Shown here: piece after piece, positions 37,379-45,223 of the stretch
Position numbering within the stretch: position 1 is the stretch's first letter
Layout of the letters: the number at the start of each line of letters is the position of its first letter
Assembly: GCA_022821685.1 (NCBI GenBank)
Contig: JAJEDD010000034.1
Span: forward strand, 184,402-248,401
DNA from: Acidimicrobiia bacterium
Lineage (GTDB): Bacteria > Actinomycetota > Acidimicrobiia > Acidimicrobiales > Aldehydirespiratoraceae
Direction: 5' to 3'
DNA length: 64,000 nucleotides
The notes under the pieces: model-generated
Databases searched by the model: none
Seen by the model: only the letters and a program-made list of their open reading frames with translations
Told to the model about the DNA's origin: nothing
Program-made: the position numbers and the translations under genes

Positions 37379-37774
37379 TGGTGGAGCTGGGGAGAATCGA
37401 ACTCCCGTCCGTTGGGCGGATGCTGGGATCGCTACGACCATTCCCGAGTTTGCGGCTTGCGGCTGCCGCTGCGCCGGGTCGTTTGGATCGGATGATCCGG
37501 CCGCCGGATCTTTCTCCGGGGTCAGCGGTCTTTGCCTGCCGTCAGCGGGTCTCTCCCCGCCGTCCACCCCTGCTTCTGGTGCCAGGCTGCAGCGGTCCGG
37601 CCCCGCGTGCCATTGCTGGTCGCGATGATTCTCGCTGCTAGATCAGTTCAGATCAGGCGGCGAGAACGAGAGCGTCGTCATCGGCGTCTCTTGGGTTGCC
37701 CCGTTTAGGGAGTCTGAGCAACTCCGGTCGCACTCCGCGGCTTCCTGGTCCCGACGTCGAAACCGGTCAGCCCC
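37379..37774 (-). ncRNA. ssrA: tmRNA (transfer-messenger RNA)
   Basis: About 396 nt. The 5' end GGGGCTGACCGGTTTCGACG and 3' end with GGGAGTTCGATTCTCCC and CAGCTCCACCA form the tRNA-like domain (7-bp acceptor stem with one G-U; CCA encoded). The tag frame ends ADDDALVLAA followed by TGA (37653-37655); reading further upstream in frame suggests GNPRDADDDALVLAA, but the resume codon is inferred. It rescues stalled ribosomes with SmpB, encoded 0.7 kb away on the same strand. Confidence 0.93.
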
Positions 37775-37830
37775 TCGTGCAGTCTCTTGTCAAGCTGCGC
37801 CCGACACGATACCCGCCGCCACCGACACTC

Positions 37831-37866
37831 AGAGGCCGAGCGGGCAAACGAGCTAGTCCGGCCCCA
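37831..37866 (+). repeat. Dispersed repeat, partial (first module only)
   Basis: GAGGCCGAGCGGGCAAACGA and following CTAGTCCGGCCC match the first module of the repeat; the core is absent. Confidence 0.6.
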
Positions 37867-37879
37867 TTGGGGCGCGCTC

Positions 37880-38497
37880 TCAGGCTGTGGGGGCTGACAG
37901 TGCGGCTCGGATCCGGTGGCGGGCCACCCACAGTCGCAGCAGCACCAGCGCCGACAGGCCCGCCTCGGTGGCGCCGAACACGATGATCGGCCCCGCCGCC
38001 ACCAGCACGCCGTAGCAGCCCCACATCAGGCCCTCCATCGTGGCCAGCGCCCATGTGAGCGGCGACACTCCCACCGGGGCGCGCGACCGCCACGCCGCCA
38101 CCACCGACGGTCCCAGGTGCAGACCGTTGGACAGGGCCAGCACCGTTCCCAGCACCGTCCAGCCCGCCGCCAGCTGGATTGCCACGCTGCCCACCGCCAC
38201 TGCCAGGCTCAGCAGCACGCCGGGGCGGACATCGGCGCCGTTGCGGTACATCAGGTACAGCGCCGTGCCGAAGCTGACGACCGCGGCCACTATCGACGGG
38301 ATGGTGATCCAGAACTCTTGCGCGATCACATAGGCCATCCAGCCGAGGTTCAGGACCATGGCCACCGCCGCCCAGGCCACCGACACGCCCTCGACCCGCC
38401 CGGTGCGCAGCAGCCTCGCTATCTGGGGCACGACGTGCACGAAGGTCACCGCAGTGGCCACCACCCCGACCACCGTGGCGAGCTCGGCCCGGCTCAC
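37880..38497 (-). CDS. PQ-loop (SWEET/SemiSWEET-like) membrane protein
   Basis: A 205-residue membrane protein with about seven hydrophobic segments in two similar halves. VVGVVATAVTFVHVVPQIARLLRTG carries the PQ motif in the first half; LGTVLALSNGLHLGPSVVAAWRSR may be the second. Distant relatives transport sugars or cationic amino acids. GTG 38497 overlaps the smpB stop (GTGA). Separates smpB from ssrA. Confidence 0.75.
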   Translation of the reverse strand: MSRAELATVVGVVATAVTFVHVVPQIARLLRTGRVEGVSVAWAAVAMVLNLGWMAYVIAQEFWITIPSIVAAVVSFGTALYLMYRNGADVRPGVLLSLAVAVGSVAIQLAAGWTVLGTVLALSNGLHLGPSVVAAWRSRAPVGVSPLTWALATMEGLMWGCYGVLVAAGPIIVFGATEAGLSALVLLRLWVARHRIRAALSAPTA

Positions 38498-38994
38498 CTC
38501 CGGCCTCGGCGGGCCGCGGCCATTGAGCGGGCCGCCTCGGCGTCGGCGTCGCGCTGCTGGATGTCGCGGCGCCGGTCGGCCCGCGAGCGGCCCCGGGCCA
38601 AAGCCAGCGTCAGCTTGGCCCGCCCCCCGCTGAAGTAGAGGGCCAACGGGACCAGCGCCAGGCGCTGCTGGTCGACGCGCGACTTCAGGCGCTGGATCTC
38701 GCGGCGGTGAGCCAGCAGCTTGCGGACCCGGTCCGGATCGGATCGGAAGGCCTCCGCAGTGTGCGAGTGGGGCGAGATGTGCAGGTTGTGCAGCCACAGC
38801 TCGCCGCGGTCCACCCGGGCCCAGCTGCCCGCCATCTGCACGCTGCCGTCTCTCAGCGACTTGACCTCGCTGCCCTGTAGCACCAGCCCCACCTCGAGAG
38901 TCTCCAGCACCTCGAAGTCTCGCCGGGCGCGCCGATTGGAGGCGACCACCGACGCTCCGGCCGGAGCGTCCCGGGGCTTCTGCGACCGGGCCAT
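38494..38994 (-). CDS. smpB: SsrA-binding protein SmpB
   Basis: A 166-residue protein that brings tmRNA to stalled ribosomes. Conserved blocks: VASNRRARRDFEVLETLEVG, LQGSEVKSLRDGSVQMAGS, LHNLHISPHSHTA, HRREIQRLKSRVDQQRLALVPLALYF (quoted in part) and a basic C-terminal tail. ATG 38994 (MARSQKPRD) is chosen because TACCGT lies seven bases upstream; GTG 39003 is the alternative. Confidence 0.95.
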   Translation of the reverse strand: MARSQKPRDAPAGASVVASNRRARRDFEVLETLEVGLVLQGSEVKSLRDGSVQMAGSWARVDRGELWLHNLHISPHSHTAEAFRSDPDRVRKLLAHRREIQRLKSRVDQQRLALVPLALYFSGGRAKLTLALARGRSRADRRRDIQQRDADAEAARSMAAARRGRR

Positions 38995-39001
38995 CGCAGC
39001 C

Positions 39002-39007
39002 ACGGTA
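39002..39007 (-). promoter_or_regulatory. TANNNT box for leaderless smpB
   Basis: TACCGT on the minus strand, seven bases before ATG 38994. Confidence 0.45.
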
Positions 39008-39021
39008 CCGGTGGGGTCCTG

Positions 39022-39150
39022 GAGGCCGAGCGAATGAGTGAGCGAATCTTGCCCATACGGGTGAGGCCGTGGGCTGTGTTGTCGGGGTTTGGGCGGCCCG
39101 TGAGCGCAGCGAACAAGAGCGGGAATCGCCCCGCTGCGCTGCGATGGGCC
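39022..39150 (+). repeat. Dispersed repeat, copy 6 (full length)
   Basis: Both modules present: GAGGCCGAGCGAATGAGTGA...CCCATACGGGTGAGGCC...GGGCGGCCCGTGAGCGCAGC and GAACAAGAGCGGGA. It occupies the gap between divergent smpB and the JAMM peptidase gene. Confidence 0.85.
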
Positions 39151-39226
39151 TCACCAATTCGCGCTCGGTCTAGGAAGCGGCCCACCGCTCGCCCACCGGG
39201 CAGGCTTGCGGGCGGCGGCCCGGCGG

Positions 39227-39239
39227 TAGGGTGCGGGCG
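39227..39239 (+). promoter_or_regulatory. TANNNT box for the leaderless JAMM peptidase gene
   Basis: TAGGGT at 39227-39232, seven bases before ATG 39240. Confidence 0.55.
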
Positions 39240-39656
39240 ATGCTGGAGATGTCGGCGGCGACGCGGCACGCCATGGTGGCCCACGCCGTCGCCGGGCTTC
39301 CCCACGAGGCCTGCGGGCTGTTCGCGGCACAGCCCGGCTCGAGTCGGGTCGAGCGGTTCTATCCGATGCACAACGCGGCGCAGTCGCGCGAGGTCTATGT
39401 GCTCGACGGCCTAGAAATGATGGACGTGGAGCGCGCCGCCGACGATGCCGGCCTGCTCGTGACGGGCGTGATGCACTCCCACACCCACACCACCAACTAC
39501 CCGTCGCCCACCGACATCGCCGACGCGGCCCGCTTCGACCCCTTCGGGGCGTGGCACTTCGTGATCGTGTCGCTGCGCCACCCCGAGCCGTCGCTGCGAT
39601 CGTATCGCATCCTCGACGGCCAAGTCACCGAGGAACCAGTGGCGGTCGAGGCCTAG
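39240..39656 (+). CDS. JAMM metallopeptidase, Mec-like
   Basis: A 138-residue Mov34/JAMM peptidase: zinc site HSHTHTTNYPSPTD (H-x-H...S-x-x-D) and the upstream catalytic Glu in LPHEACGLFA. In M. tuberculosis the homologous Mec removes cysteine from the carrier CysO in the mec-cysO-cysM cysteine pathway. Here cysM lies 3.3 kb downstream with two unrelated genes in between and no CysO-like (ubiquitin-fold, GG-ending) gene. Confidence 0.85.
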   Translation: MLEMSAATRHAMVAHAVAGLPHEACGLFAAQPGSSRVERFYPMHNAAQSREVYVLDGLEMMDVERAADDAGLLVTGVMHSHTHTTNYPSPTDIADAARFDPFGAWHFVIVSLRHPEPSLRSYRILDGQVTEEPVAVEA

Positions 39657-39711
39657 AGCGAGCACAAGTTAGAGGCCCGGCCTCTTTGGCGGGCGCCGAT
39701 AGAAATACCGG

Positions 39712-41139
39712 GTGCCCGAGCCGACGCTGTTCTTCGAGGACTTCACCGCCGGCGACGTGATCGAGCTCGGCGCCTACGAGATGACCGAGGCCGAGATCAT
39801 CGACTTCGGCCGGCGCTTCGACCCCCAGTACTTCCACACCGACCCGCAGGCCGCGGCGGTATCGCCGTTCGGGGGGCTGATCGCCAGCGGCTGGCACACC
39901 TGCTCGGCGTGGGCGCGGCTGTGGATAGACGCGGTGATGTCGCGAGCCGACGGCAGGGGATCGGGCGGCATGGCGGAGATCCGCTGGCTCGAGCCGGTGC
40001 GTCCTGGCGACTCGCTCACCGCGACCGTCGAGATTCTCGACGCCCGGCCGTCGGCGAGGCATGCAGACCGTGGGACGCTGTTCATCGGCTGCACGATGAC
40101 CAACCAGCACGGCCAAGTCGTGTTCACCGCCCGTGGGAGGGGCTTGATCGGCCGCCGCCATCCGGCCCAGAATGCCTCCGAAGTCACAGCCACGACCGAA
40201 GTCGAAACGGCCAACCCGGTGAGCGACGCCACCGAGGCTGAGTCCTCTGACGAAGTGAGGGACTCCTTCGAAGTCGAGTCCTCCGACGGAGTCCGGCTGA
40301 ACCTGCGGCGGATGGGCGGATCGGGTCCCGACCTGCTGGTCTGCCACGCCACCGGGTTCCACGGGCTGGCCTACCGGCCGCTGGCGCAATGCCTCGCCGG
40401 GCGGTTCACGGTGTGGGCCCTCGACTTCCGGGGGCACGGCTCGTCGGATCCCGCCCCCGACGGGAACTACGCGTGGAGCGGCATGGGCGCCGATGTAGCC
40501 GCATGCGCGGCGGCCATCGGCACGCCGCTGCGCGGGTTCGGCCACTCGATGGGCGGGGCCGCGCTGCTGCTGGCCGAGCGGACACGGCCCGGATCCTTCG
40601 AGCGGCTGTTCCTGTACGAGCCGATCGTGCTGCCGAGGGGGTTCTTCGATGCTCCCGGCTCGAACCCGCTGGCTGCGGGGGCCCGCAACCGGCGGGAGGT
40701 CTTCAGCTCGCGGGCCGAGGCGCTGGCCCGCTATTCGAGCCGATCACCGCTGGCGGTGATGCGGGCCGATGCACTGTCGGCCTACGTTGAGGGCGGATTC
40801 GTGGACCTGCCCGACGGCCGGGTGCGCCTGGCCTGTGCGGCCGAGACGGAGGCCCGCACCTTCGAGGCCGGCGGCGGCATGGCGACCGAGGAGGTATCGG
40901 ACATCGACGTGCCCGCCACGGTGGCGGCGGGCACCGAGGTCGGCGCGGGAGTCAATCCCGGCGCCTTCGCGCCCGCCATCGCCGAAACGCTGCCCCGCGG
41001 ACGCTTCCGAAGCTTCGAGAGCCTGGGCCACTTCGGCCCGCTGGAGGCGCCCGGCGTGATGGCCGCCGCAGCGCTCGCCGATCTGCTCGCCGGCCAAGAG
41101 GCCGAGCGGGTAGACCCGTTCCCCTTGGGGATCCCGTAG
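39712..41139 (+). CDS. Fusion: MaoC-like dehydratase + alpha/beta hydrolase
   Basis: A 475-residue two-domain protein. Residues 1-150 are a hot-dog MaoC domain with the hydratase D...H (RFDPQYFHTDP) and GLIASGWHTCSAWARL. An acidic linker of about 35 residues joins it to an alpha/beta hydrolase (about 185-465) with CHATGFHGLAYRPL, DFRGHGSSDP and the nucleophile elbow GHSMGG. The pairing suggests hydration of an enoyl-CoA-like substrate and thioester or ester cleavage. GTG 39712 follows a TAGAAA box by six bases. Confidence 0.87.
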   Translation: MPEPTLFFEDFTAGDVIELGAYEMTEAEIIDFGRRFDPQYFHTDPQAAAVSPFGGLIASGWHTCSAWARLWIDAVMSRADGRGSGGMAEIRWLEPVRPGDSLTATVEILDARPSARHADRGTLFIGCTMTNQHGQVVFTARGRGLIGRRHPAQNASEVTATTEVETANPVSDATEAESSDEVRDSFEVESSDGVRLNLRRMGGSGPDLLVCHATGFHGLAYRPLAQCLAGRFTVWALDFRGHGSSDPAPDGNYAWSGMGADVAACAAAIGTPLRGFGHSMGGAALLLAERTRPGSFERLFLYEPIVLPRGFFDAPGSNPLAAGARNRREVFSSRAEALARYSSRSPLAVMRADALSAYVEGGFVDLPDGRVRLACAAETEARTFEAGGGMATEEVSDIDVPATVAAGTEVGAGVNPGAFAPAIAETLPRGRFRSFESLGHFGPLEAPGVMAAAALADLLAGQEAERVDPFPLGIP

Positions 41140-41400
41140 AGCGCACAGCGAGGCCGTGGCCCGAGCGGCCCGTGAGCGCAGCGAACAAGAGCGGGAGTGA
41201 CGACGCCGCACTGCGAGGCGTTTGGGAGCAATCCGAGCATGCCCAAAGAGGCAGAGCGGGGTAGACCCGTCCCCCTTGGGGATCCCGCAGAGCGCATAGC
41301 GAGGCCGCGGACTGTGTTGCTGGGGTGTGGGCGGCCCGCGAGCGCAGCGAACAAGAGCGGGCAGGAAAACGCCCCGCCGCGAGATGCTCGGGGCAATCGC
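41101..41400 (+). repeat. Dispersed repeat, copies 7a/7b, with duplicated gene tail
   Basis: Two repeat units (cores near 41165-41198 and 41331-41362, the second with GCGAGC for GTGAGC). About 60 bp covering the 3' end of the upstream gene (41101-41160, GTAGACCCG...CCTTGGGGATCCCG) recur at 41252-41311, so the second unit carries a copy of the gene end. This explains nearly the whole 320-base gap; no gene seen. Confidence 0.8.
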
Positions 41401-41463
41401 GCGTGCTCCAAGCCCCAACCTCTCGTCCGCGGACGCTCTGACGGGGGCCGGTAGCGTCGAGTG

Positions 41464-42918
41464 GTGACGCGCTTCTCAGCCTCGGGCCTGCTGGGCTCCA
41501 AGTACCGGGCTGCGACGCTCTCGCTGATGGTCCTGATGGCCGTGGCGTCCTACAACAACCTGTCGGTCACCGCGGCGCTGCCGGCCATCGGCGACGACCT
41601 CGGGCAGGTGGCGCTGCTGCCCTGGGTGGTGACCGCCGAGTTGGTGGCGGCCGCCATCGCGGTGCTCGCCGTCGGCCCGTTCATCGACGGGGCCGGCGCC
41701 CGCCGAGCCTTCCGGATAACGGTGGTGGCCGCCCTGGCCACCTCGGCAATGTGTGCCGTGGCGCCCACCATGGAGTTGCTGGTAGCCGGGCGGCTGCTGC
41801 AGGGACTCGCCATGGGGGCGGTGATCGGCACCACCCTCACCGCCATCGGCCTGGTGTTCGACGAGGCGGCCCGGCCCTGGGCCTTCGCCCTGATGTCGTC
41901 GGTATGGGGAGTAATGGGCATCGGCAGCCCGGTGGTGGCCGCCGCTTTGGTGAGCACGCTCGGCTGGCGGGCCGTGTTCGCCCTGAACCTCCCCGTCGGG
42001 CTGATCGCGGCCGCGGTGGGCTGGAGCCGCATGCCGTCGCAGGCCCAGGCCGCCGCCGAGCAGCTCGATCGCCGGGGCCTGCTGATCCTGACCGCGTTCA
42101 CCGCCGCTCTGCTGGTGGCGACGTCGTATGTCTCATGGTTCAGCGTCGCGCTGGTCGCCCTCGGCGTAGGCCTGGCCGTGCTCTACATGGCGCACGCCCG
42201 CAGCTGCCCGTCGCCCATCGTGCGGATGCCGCACGTCACCGGGACGCAGTTCTGGCCCATTCATGCGGTGGCTGCTCTGGCGGTGTCGGGCGGCACCGGG
42301 GCCAGCGTCTACCTGCCCCTGTACCTCAAGGCCGCCCGGGGCTCCTCGGTGGCGTTCGCCGCCTTCGCGGTGGTGTGGCCCACGCTGGGGTGGTCGACGG
42401 CCTCCTGGGTCTCGGGCAAGCTCCAACAGCACCTCCGGGCCCAGACCGTGATCCTCATGGGCTCGGGGTTCATGGCCGCCGGAGCGGCCGCGGTTGTGGT
42501 CGCCGTCGGGGTCGAGTCGTCGATTCCGCTGGTGCTTGGCGCAGCCGCCTGCGTCGGATGGGGAGTCGGCGCCACCACCACGGCGGGCCTCTCGCTGATG
42601 CAGAGCCGGGCCGCCGTAGCCGAGATGGGCCGGGTGAGCTCGGCCCATCAGTTCATCCGCTCGCTCGGCTTCACCTACGGCGCCGCGGTGGCCGGCCTGG
42701 TGCTGTTCTGGGTGGTGCAGAGGCGCACCGGCGACGCCGAGCTGGTGCGCAGCCTGCTGGGCGACATCGACACCGTGGTGGACGCCTCGGTGGCCGATGC
42801 GCTGGCCGCGGGCTACATGTGGTCGCTGGTGGCCATGGCAGTGCTGGCGGTGCTGACCGTGCCCGCCGCCTTGGCCCTGTACCGCAGCTATAATCCTGAG
42901 CTAATCACTCGGGATTAG
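41464..42918 (+). CDS. MFS transporter (DHA2-like, 14 spans)
   Basis: A 484-residue membrane protein with about 14 hydrophobic spans, the arrangement of drug:H+ antiporter-2 exporters. LVAGRLLQGLAMGAVIGTTL and GWRAVFALNLPVGLIAAAVG are typical. TAGCGT lies six bases before GTG 41464 and three before GTG 41461, so 41464 is preferred. Substrate unknown. Confidence 0.87.
   Translation: MTRFSASGLLGSKYRAATLSLMVLMAVASYNNLSVTAALPAIGDDLGQVALLPWVVTAELVAAAIAVLAVGPFIDGAGARRAFRITVVAALATSAMCAVAPTMELLVAGRLLQGLAMGAVIGTTLTAIGLVFDEAARPWAFALMSSVWGVMGIGSPVVAAALVSTLGWRAVFALNLPVGLIAAAVGWSRMPSQAQAAAEQLDRRGLLILTAFTAALLVATSYVSWFSVALVALGVGLAVLYMAHARSCPSPIVRMPHVTGTQFWPIHAVAALAVSGGTGASVYLPLYLKAARGSSVAFAAFAVVWPTLGWSTASWVSGKLQQHLRAQTVILMGSGFMAAGAAAVVVAVGVESSIPLVLGAAACVGWGVGATTTAGLSLMQSRAAVAEMGRVSSAHQFIRSLGFTYGAAVAGLVLFWVVQRRTGDAELVRSLLGDIDTVVDASVADALAAGYMWSLVAMAVLAVLTVPAALALYRSYNPELITRD
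42889..42917 (+). promoter_or_regulatory. TATAAT box with overlapping inverted repeat before cysM
   Basis: A consensus TATAAT (42889-42894) overlaps TAATCC (42891-42896), which pairs with GGATTA (42912-42917) around a 15-base centre that itself has GAG/CTC. Transcription would start near 42901, giving cysM a 40-base leader, and the inverted repeat could be an operator. Confidence 0.45.
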
Positions 42919-42940
42919 AGCGGCGGCAGGACTGCGGACC

Positions 42941-43888
42941 ATGGCCACCAAGCGAGACGCGCTGGATCTCATAGGCGACACGCCCGCCGTGGACGTGTCG
43001 CAGCTGAGCCCCAACCCCGACGTGCGGCTGGTGGCCAAGCTCGAGAGCGCCAACCCCACTGGCTCGGTGAAGGACCGCATCGCCAAGGCCATGGTGCTCG
43101 ACGCCGAGGCCGATGGCACCCTCGGGCCCGGCAAGCGCATCCTGGAGCCGTCCTCGGGCAACACCGGCATCGCCCTAGCCATGATCGCCCGGATCCGGGG
43201 CTATCCGATAACGGTGGTGATGCCCGAGAACACCTCGCCGGAGCGCCGAGCGATGCTGGAGGTATTCGGCGCCGACATCGTGGCATCGCCCGGCGCCGAG
43301 GGGTCCAACGGGGCGGTTCGACTGGCCCGCCGCATGATCCTGGAGCAGCCCGACTGGGTGTTTCTGTACCAGTACGCCAACGAGGCCAACCCTCGGGTCC
43401 ACTACGACACCACCGGCCCCGAGATCCTGCGCGACGTGCCCGACATCACCCACTTCGTGGCCGGCCTCGGCACCAGCGGCACCCTCATGGGGGTGGGGAC
43501 GTACCTCAAGGAGGCGCACCCCGACATCGAGGTCTACGCGGTTGAGCCGCCCGCGGGCGAGATGGTCGACGGACTCCGCAGCCTCGACGACGGCTTCATC
43601 CCGCCCGTCTACGAGAAGTGGGGAGGCGCCGACCTGCTCAGCGGCAAGCGCATCGTGCGGCCCCGCGAGTCGGTGGAGCACACCCGCAGGCTGGCCGACG
43701 CGGGCATCTTCGCGGGCCTGTCGTCGGGCGCGGCCCTCGCCGGGGCGGTGCGGGTGGCCGAGCGGATCGACGCCGGCACCGTGGTGTTCATCGTGTGCGA
43801 CGGCGGCTGGAAGTACCTGTCGAGCCAGGCCTGGACCGGCGATCTCGACGAGGTGGCCGAGCGGGCCGCGCAGATCATCTACTTCTAG
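42941..43888 (+). CDS. cysM: Cysteine synthase, CysM-type
   Basis: A 315-residue PLP enzyme making cysteine. The Schiff-base lysine is in NPTGSVKDRIA, the phosphate loop is GTSGTLMGVG, and EPSSGNTGIALA is the substrate loop. M. tuberculosis CysM uses O-phosphoserine and thiocarboxylated CysO. The C-terminal LSSQAWTGDLDEVAERAAQIIYF (quoted in part) resembles that enzyme's tail. Substrate assignment is inferred from context with the Mec-like gene. Confidence 0.9.
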   Translation: MATKRDALDLIGDTPAVDVSQLSPNPDVRLVAKLESANPTGSVKDRIAKAMVLDAEADGTLGPGKRILEPSSGNTGIALAMIARIRGYPITVVMPENTSPERRAMLEVFGADIVASPGAEGSNGAVRLARRMILEQPDWVFLYQYANEANPRVHYDTTGPEILRDVPDITHFVAGLGTSGTLMGVGTYLKEAHPDIEVYAVEPPAGEMVDGLRSLDDGFIPPVYEKWGGADLLSGKRIVRPRESVEHTRRLADAGIFAGLSSGAALAGAVRVAERIDAGTVVFIVCDGGWKYLSSQAWTGDLDEVAERAAQIIYF

Positions 43889-43968
43889 TCGTGGCCTGGC
43901 CGCCGCGGCTGCCCTGGCCCCCGGCTGTCCGCCCGCCTGCTTCTTGTGGAGGGCGGGCTGGGGTTCGC

Positions 43969-43981
43969 TAGGCTCTCTCGA
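43969..43981 (+). promoter_or_regulatory. TANNNT box for leaderless rpmB
   Basis: TAGGCT at 43969-43974, seven bases before ATG 43982. TTGTGG (43944-43949) is a possible -35 with 19-base spacing. Confidence 0.5.
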
Positions 43982-44218
43982 ATGTCCAAGATCTGCCAGG
44001 TGACCGGCAAGAAGCCGCAGTTCGGCAAGCAGCTCTCCCACTCGCATCGCCGCTCCAGCCGCCGCTGGGATCCCAACGTGCAGACCAAGCGCTACTGGCT
44101 GCCGAGCGAGAAGCGCTGGATCAAGCTGCGGCTCAGCACCAAGGCCATCAAGACCATCGACAAGCGGGGCATCGAGAGCGTGGTGGCCGAGATGCGCCGC
44201 AACGGCCGCAAGATCTAA
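43982..44218 (+). CDS. rpmB: 50S ribosomal protein L28
   Basis: A 78-residue ribosomal protein: [39 protein letters not shown], then [18 protein letters not shown]. It has only one cysteine, so it is not the zinc-binding form. Directly upstream of rpmG. Confidence 0.95.
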   Translation: MSKICQVTGKKPQFGKQLSHSHRRSSRRWDPNVQTKRYWLPSEKRWIKLRLSTKAIKTIDKRGIESVVAEMRRNGRKI

Positions 44219-44234
44219 CCGCAAGGAGGCGGCC

Positions 44235-44396
44235 ATGGCCAGCGACAAGCGTCCCATCATCAAGCTCCGGTCCACCGCCGGCACCGGCTACACCTACGTG
44301 ACCACCAAGAACAAGACCAACACCCGCCACCGCATCGAGCTCAAGAAGTACGACCCGGTGATCCGCAAGCACGTCGTCTTCAAAGAGGAGCGCTAG
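44235..44396 (+). CDS. rpmG: 50S ribosomal protein L33 (cysteine-free form)
   Basis: A 53-residue basic protein, [20 protein letters not shown] then [20 protein letters not shown], with no cysteine at all, so the zinc-independent version. A strong AAGGAGG site precedes ATG 44235. Sixteen bases after rpmB, so co-transcribed. Confidence 0.94.
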   Translation: MASDKRPIIKLRSTAGTGYTYVTTKNKTNTRHRIELKKYDPVIRKHVVFKEER

Positions 44397-44430
44397 AGGC
44401 CGCTCCTGCCAGCGAGTACAGGCGGTATCC

Positions 44431-45174
44431 GTGGCGCTGACGGTCACGGTTCTGGGGTGCAGCGGCTCCTACGCCGCTCCCGGCAATCCCTGCACCGGCT
44501 ACCTGGTGCGCAGCGACTCTGCCGCGGTGCTGCTCGACTGCGGTCCGGGAACGCTGGGCCCGCTGCAGGAGGCGATCGACTTGGCCGAGCTGAGCGCCGT
44601 CGTGCTCACCCACTGCCATCCCGACCACTGGCTGGAGCTGCCGGTGATCCGCAACGTGTACATCTGGTTCGTGCCCCGCGACGGCGTGCCCGTCTACGGC
44701 ACCGCCGAGACTCGGGCCATGGATCGGGCCATCACCGTGTTGCGCTCGGGCCGGACCGACCCGCTGGACTGGACCGTGATCGAGCCCGCCTCGGAGCTGA
44801 CCATCGGCGACCAGCAGTGGAGCTTCGCCCTTACCGACCATCCCGTCGAGACGCTGGCCCCTCGAGTGGACGCCGGGGGCCGCTCGTTCGCCTTCAGCTC
44901 CGACACCGGTCCCGGCTGGGACTTCCGGTCTCTGGGTGACGGCATCAACCTGGCCATGTGCGACGCCAGCCACGGGCGCGAGCACGAGGATCAGGGCATC
45001 CCCCACATGAGCGCCCGGCAGGCGGCCCTGGCCGCGTCGGCAGCCGGCGCCGAGCGGCTGGTGCTCACCCATCTAGCCCCCGGCTGCGACCCCGACGCCC
45101 AGTTGGCCGAGGCCGAAGAAGTGTTCGCAGGCGACGTCGATGTGGCCCGCCCCGGCCTGGTCCTAACGGTGTGA
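44431..45174 (+). CDS. MBL-fold metallohydrolase (Rv1339-like)
   Basis: A 247-residue metallo-beta-lactamase-fold protein: LGCSGSYAAPGNPCTGYLV, the metal motif THCHPDHWLEL, then FSSDTGPG and LTHLAPG. In M. tuberculosis the homologous gene before rph (Rv1339) encodes an atypical cyclic-nucleotide phosphodiesterase, and this gene has the same neighbours. Whether it acts on cAMP or on RNA (RNase Z-like) cannot be settled by sequence alone. Confidence 0.85.
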   Translation: MALTVTVLGCSGSYAAPGNPCTGYLVRSDSAAVLLDCGPGTLGPLQEAIDLAELSAVVLTHCHPDHWLELPVIRNVYIWFVPRDGVPVYGTAETRAMDRAITVLRSGRTDPLDWTVIEPASELTIGDQQWSFALTDHPVETLAPRVDAGGRSFAFSSDTGPGWDFRSLGDGINLAMCDASHGREHEDQGIPHMSARQAALAASAAGAERLVLTHLAPGCDPDAQLAEAEEVFAGDVDVARPGLVLTV

Positions 45175-45223
45175 CCGGCCGCGACGATGCCGGCAGCCAA
45201 GAAGCCACGGAGGCGGGCCGCAC

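Noticed and set aside
39240..43888. A CysO gene overlooked between the Mec-like gene and cysM
   Set aside because: All space is taken by two large genes and the repeat array; no 80-95 codon frame ending in GG was found.
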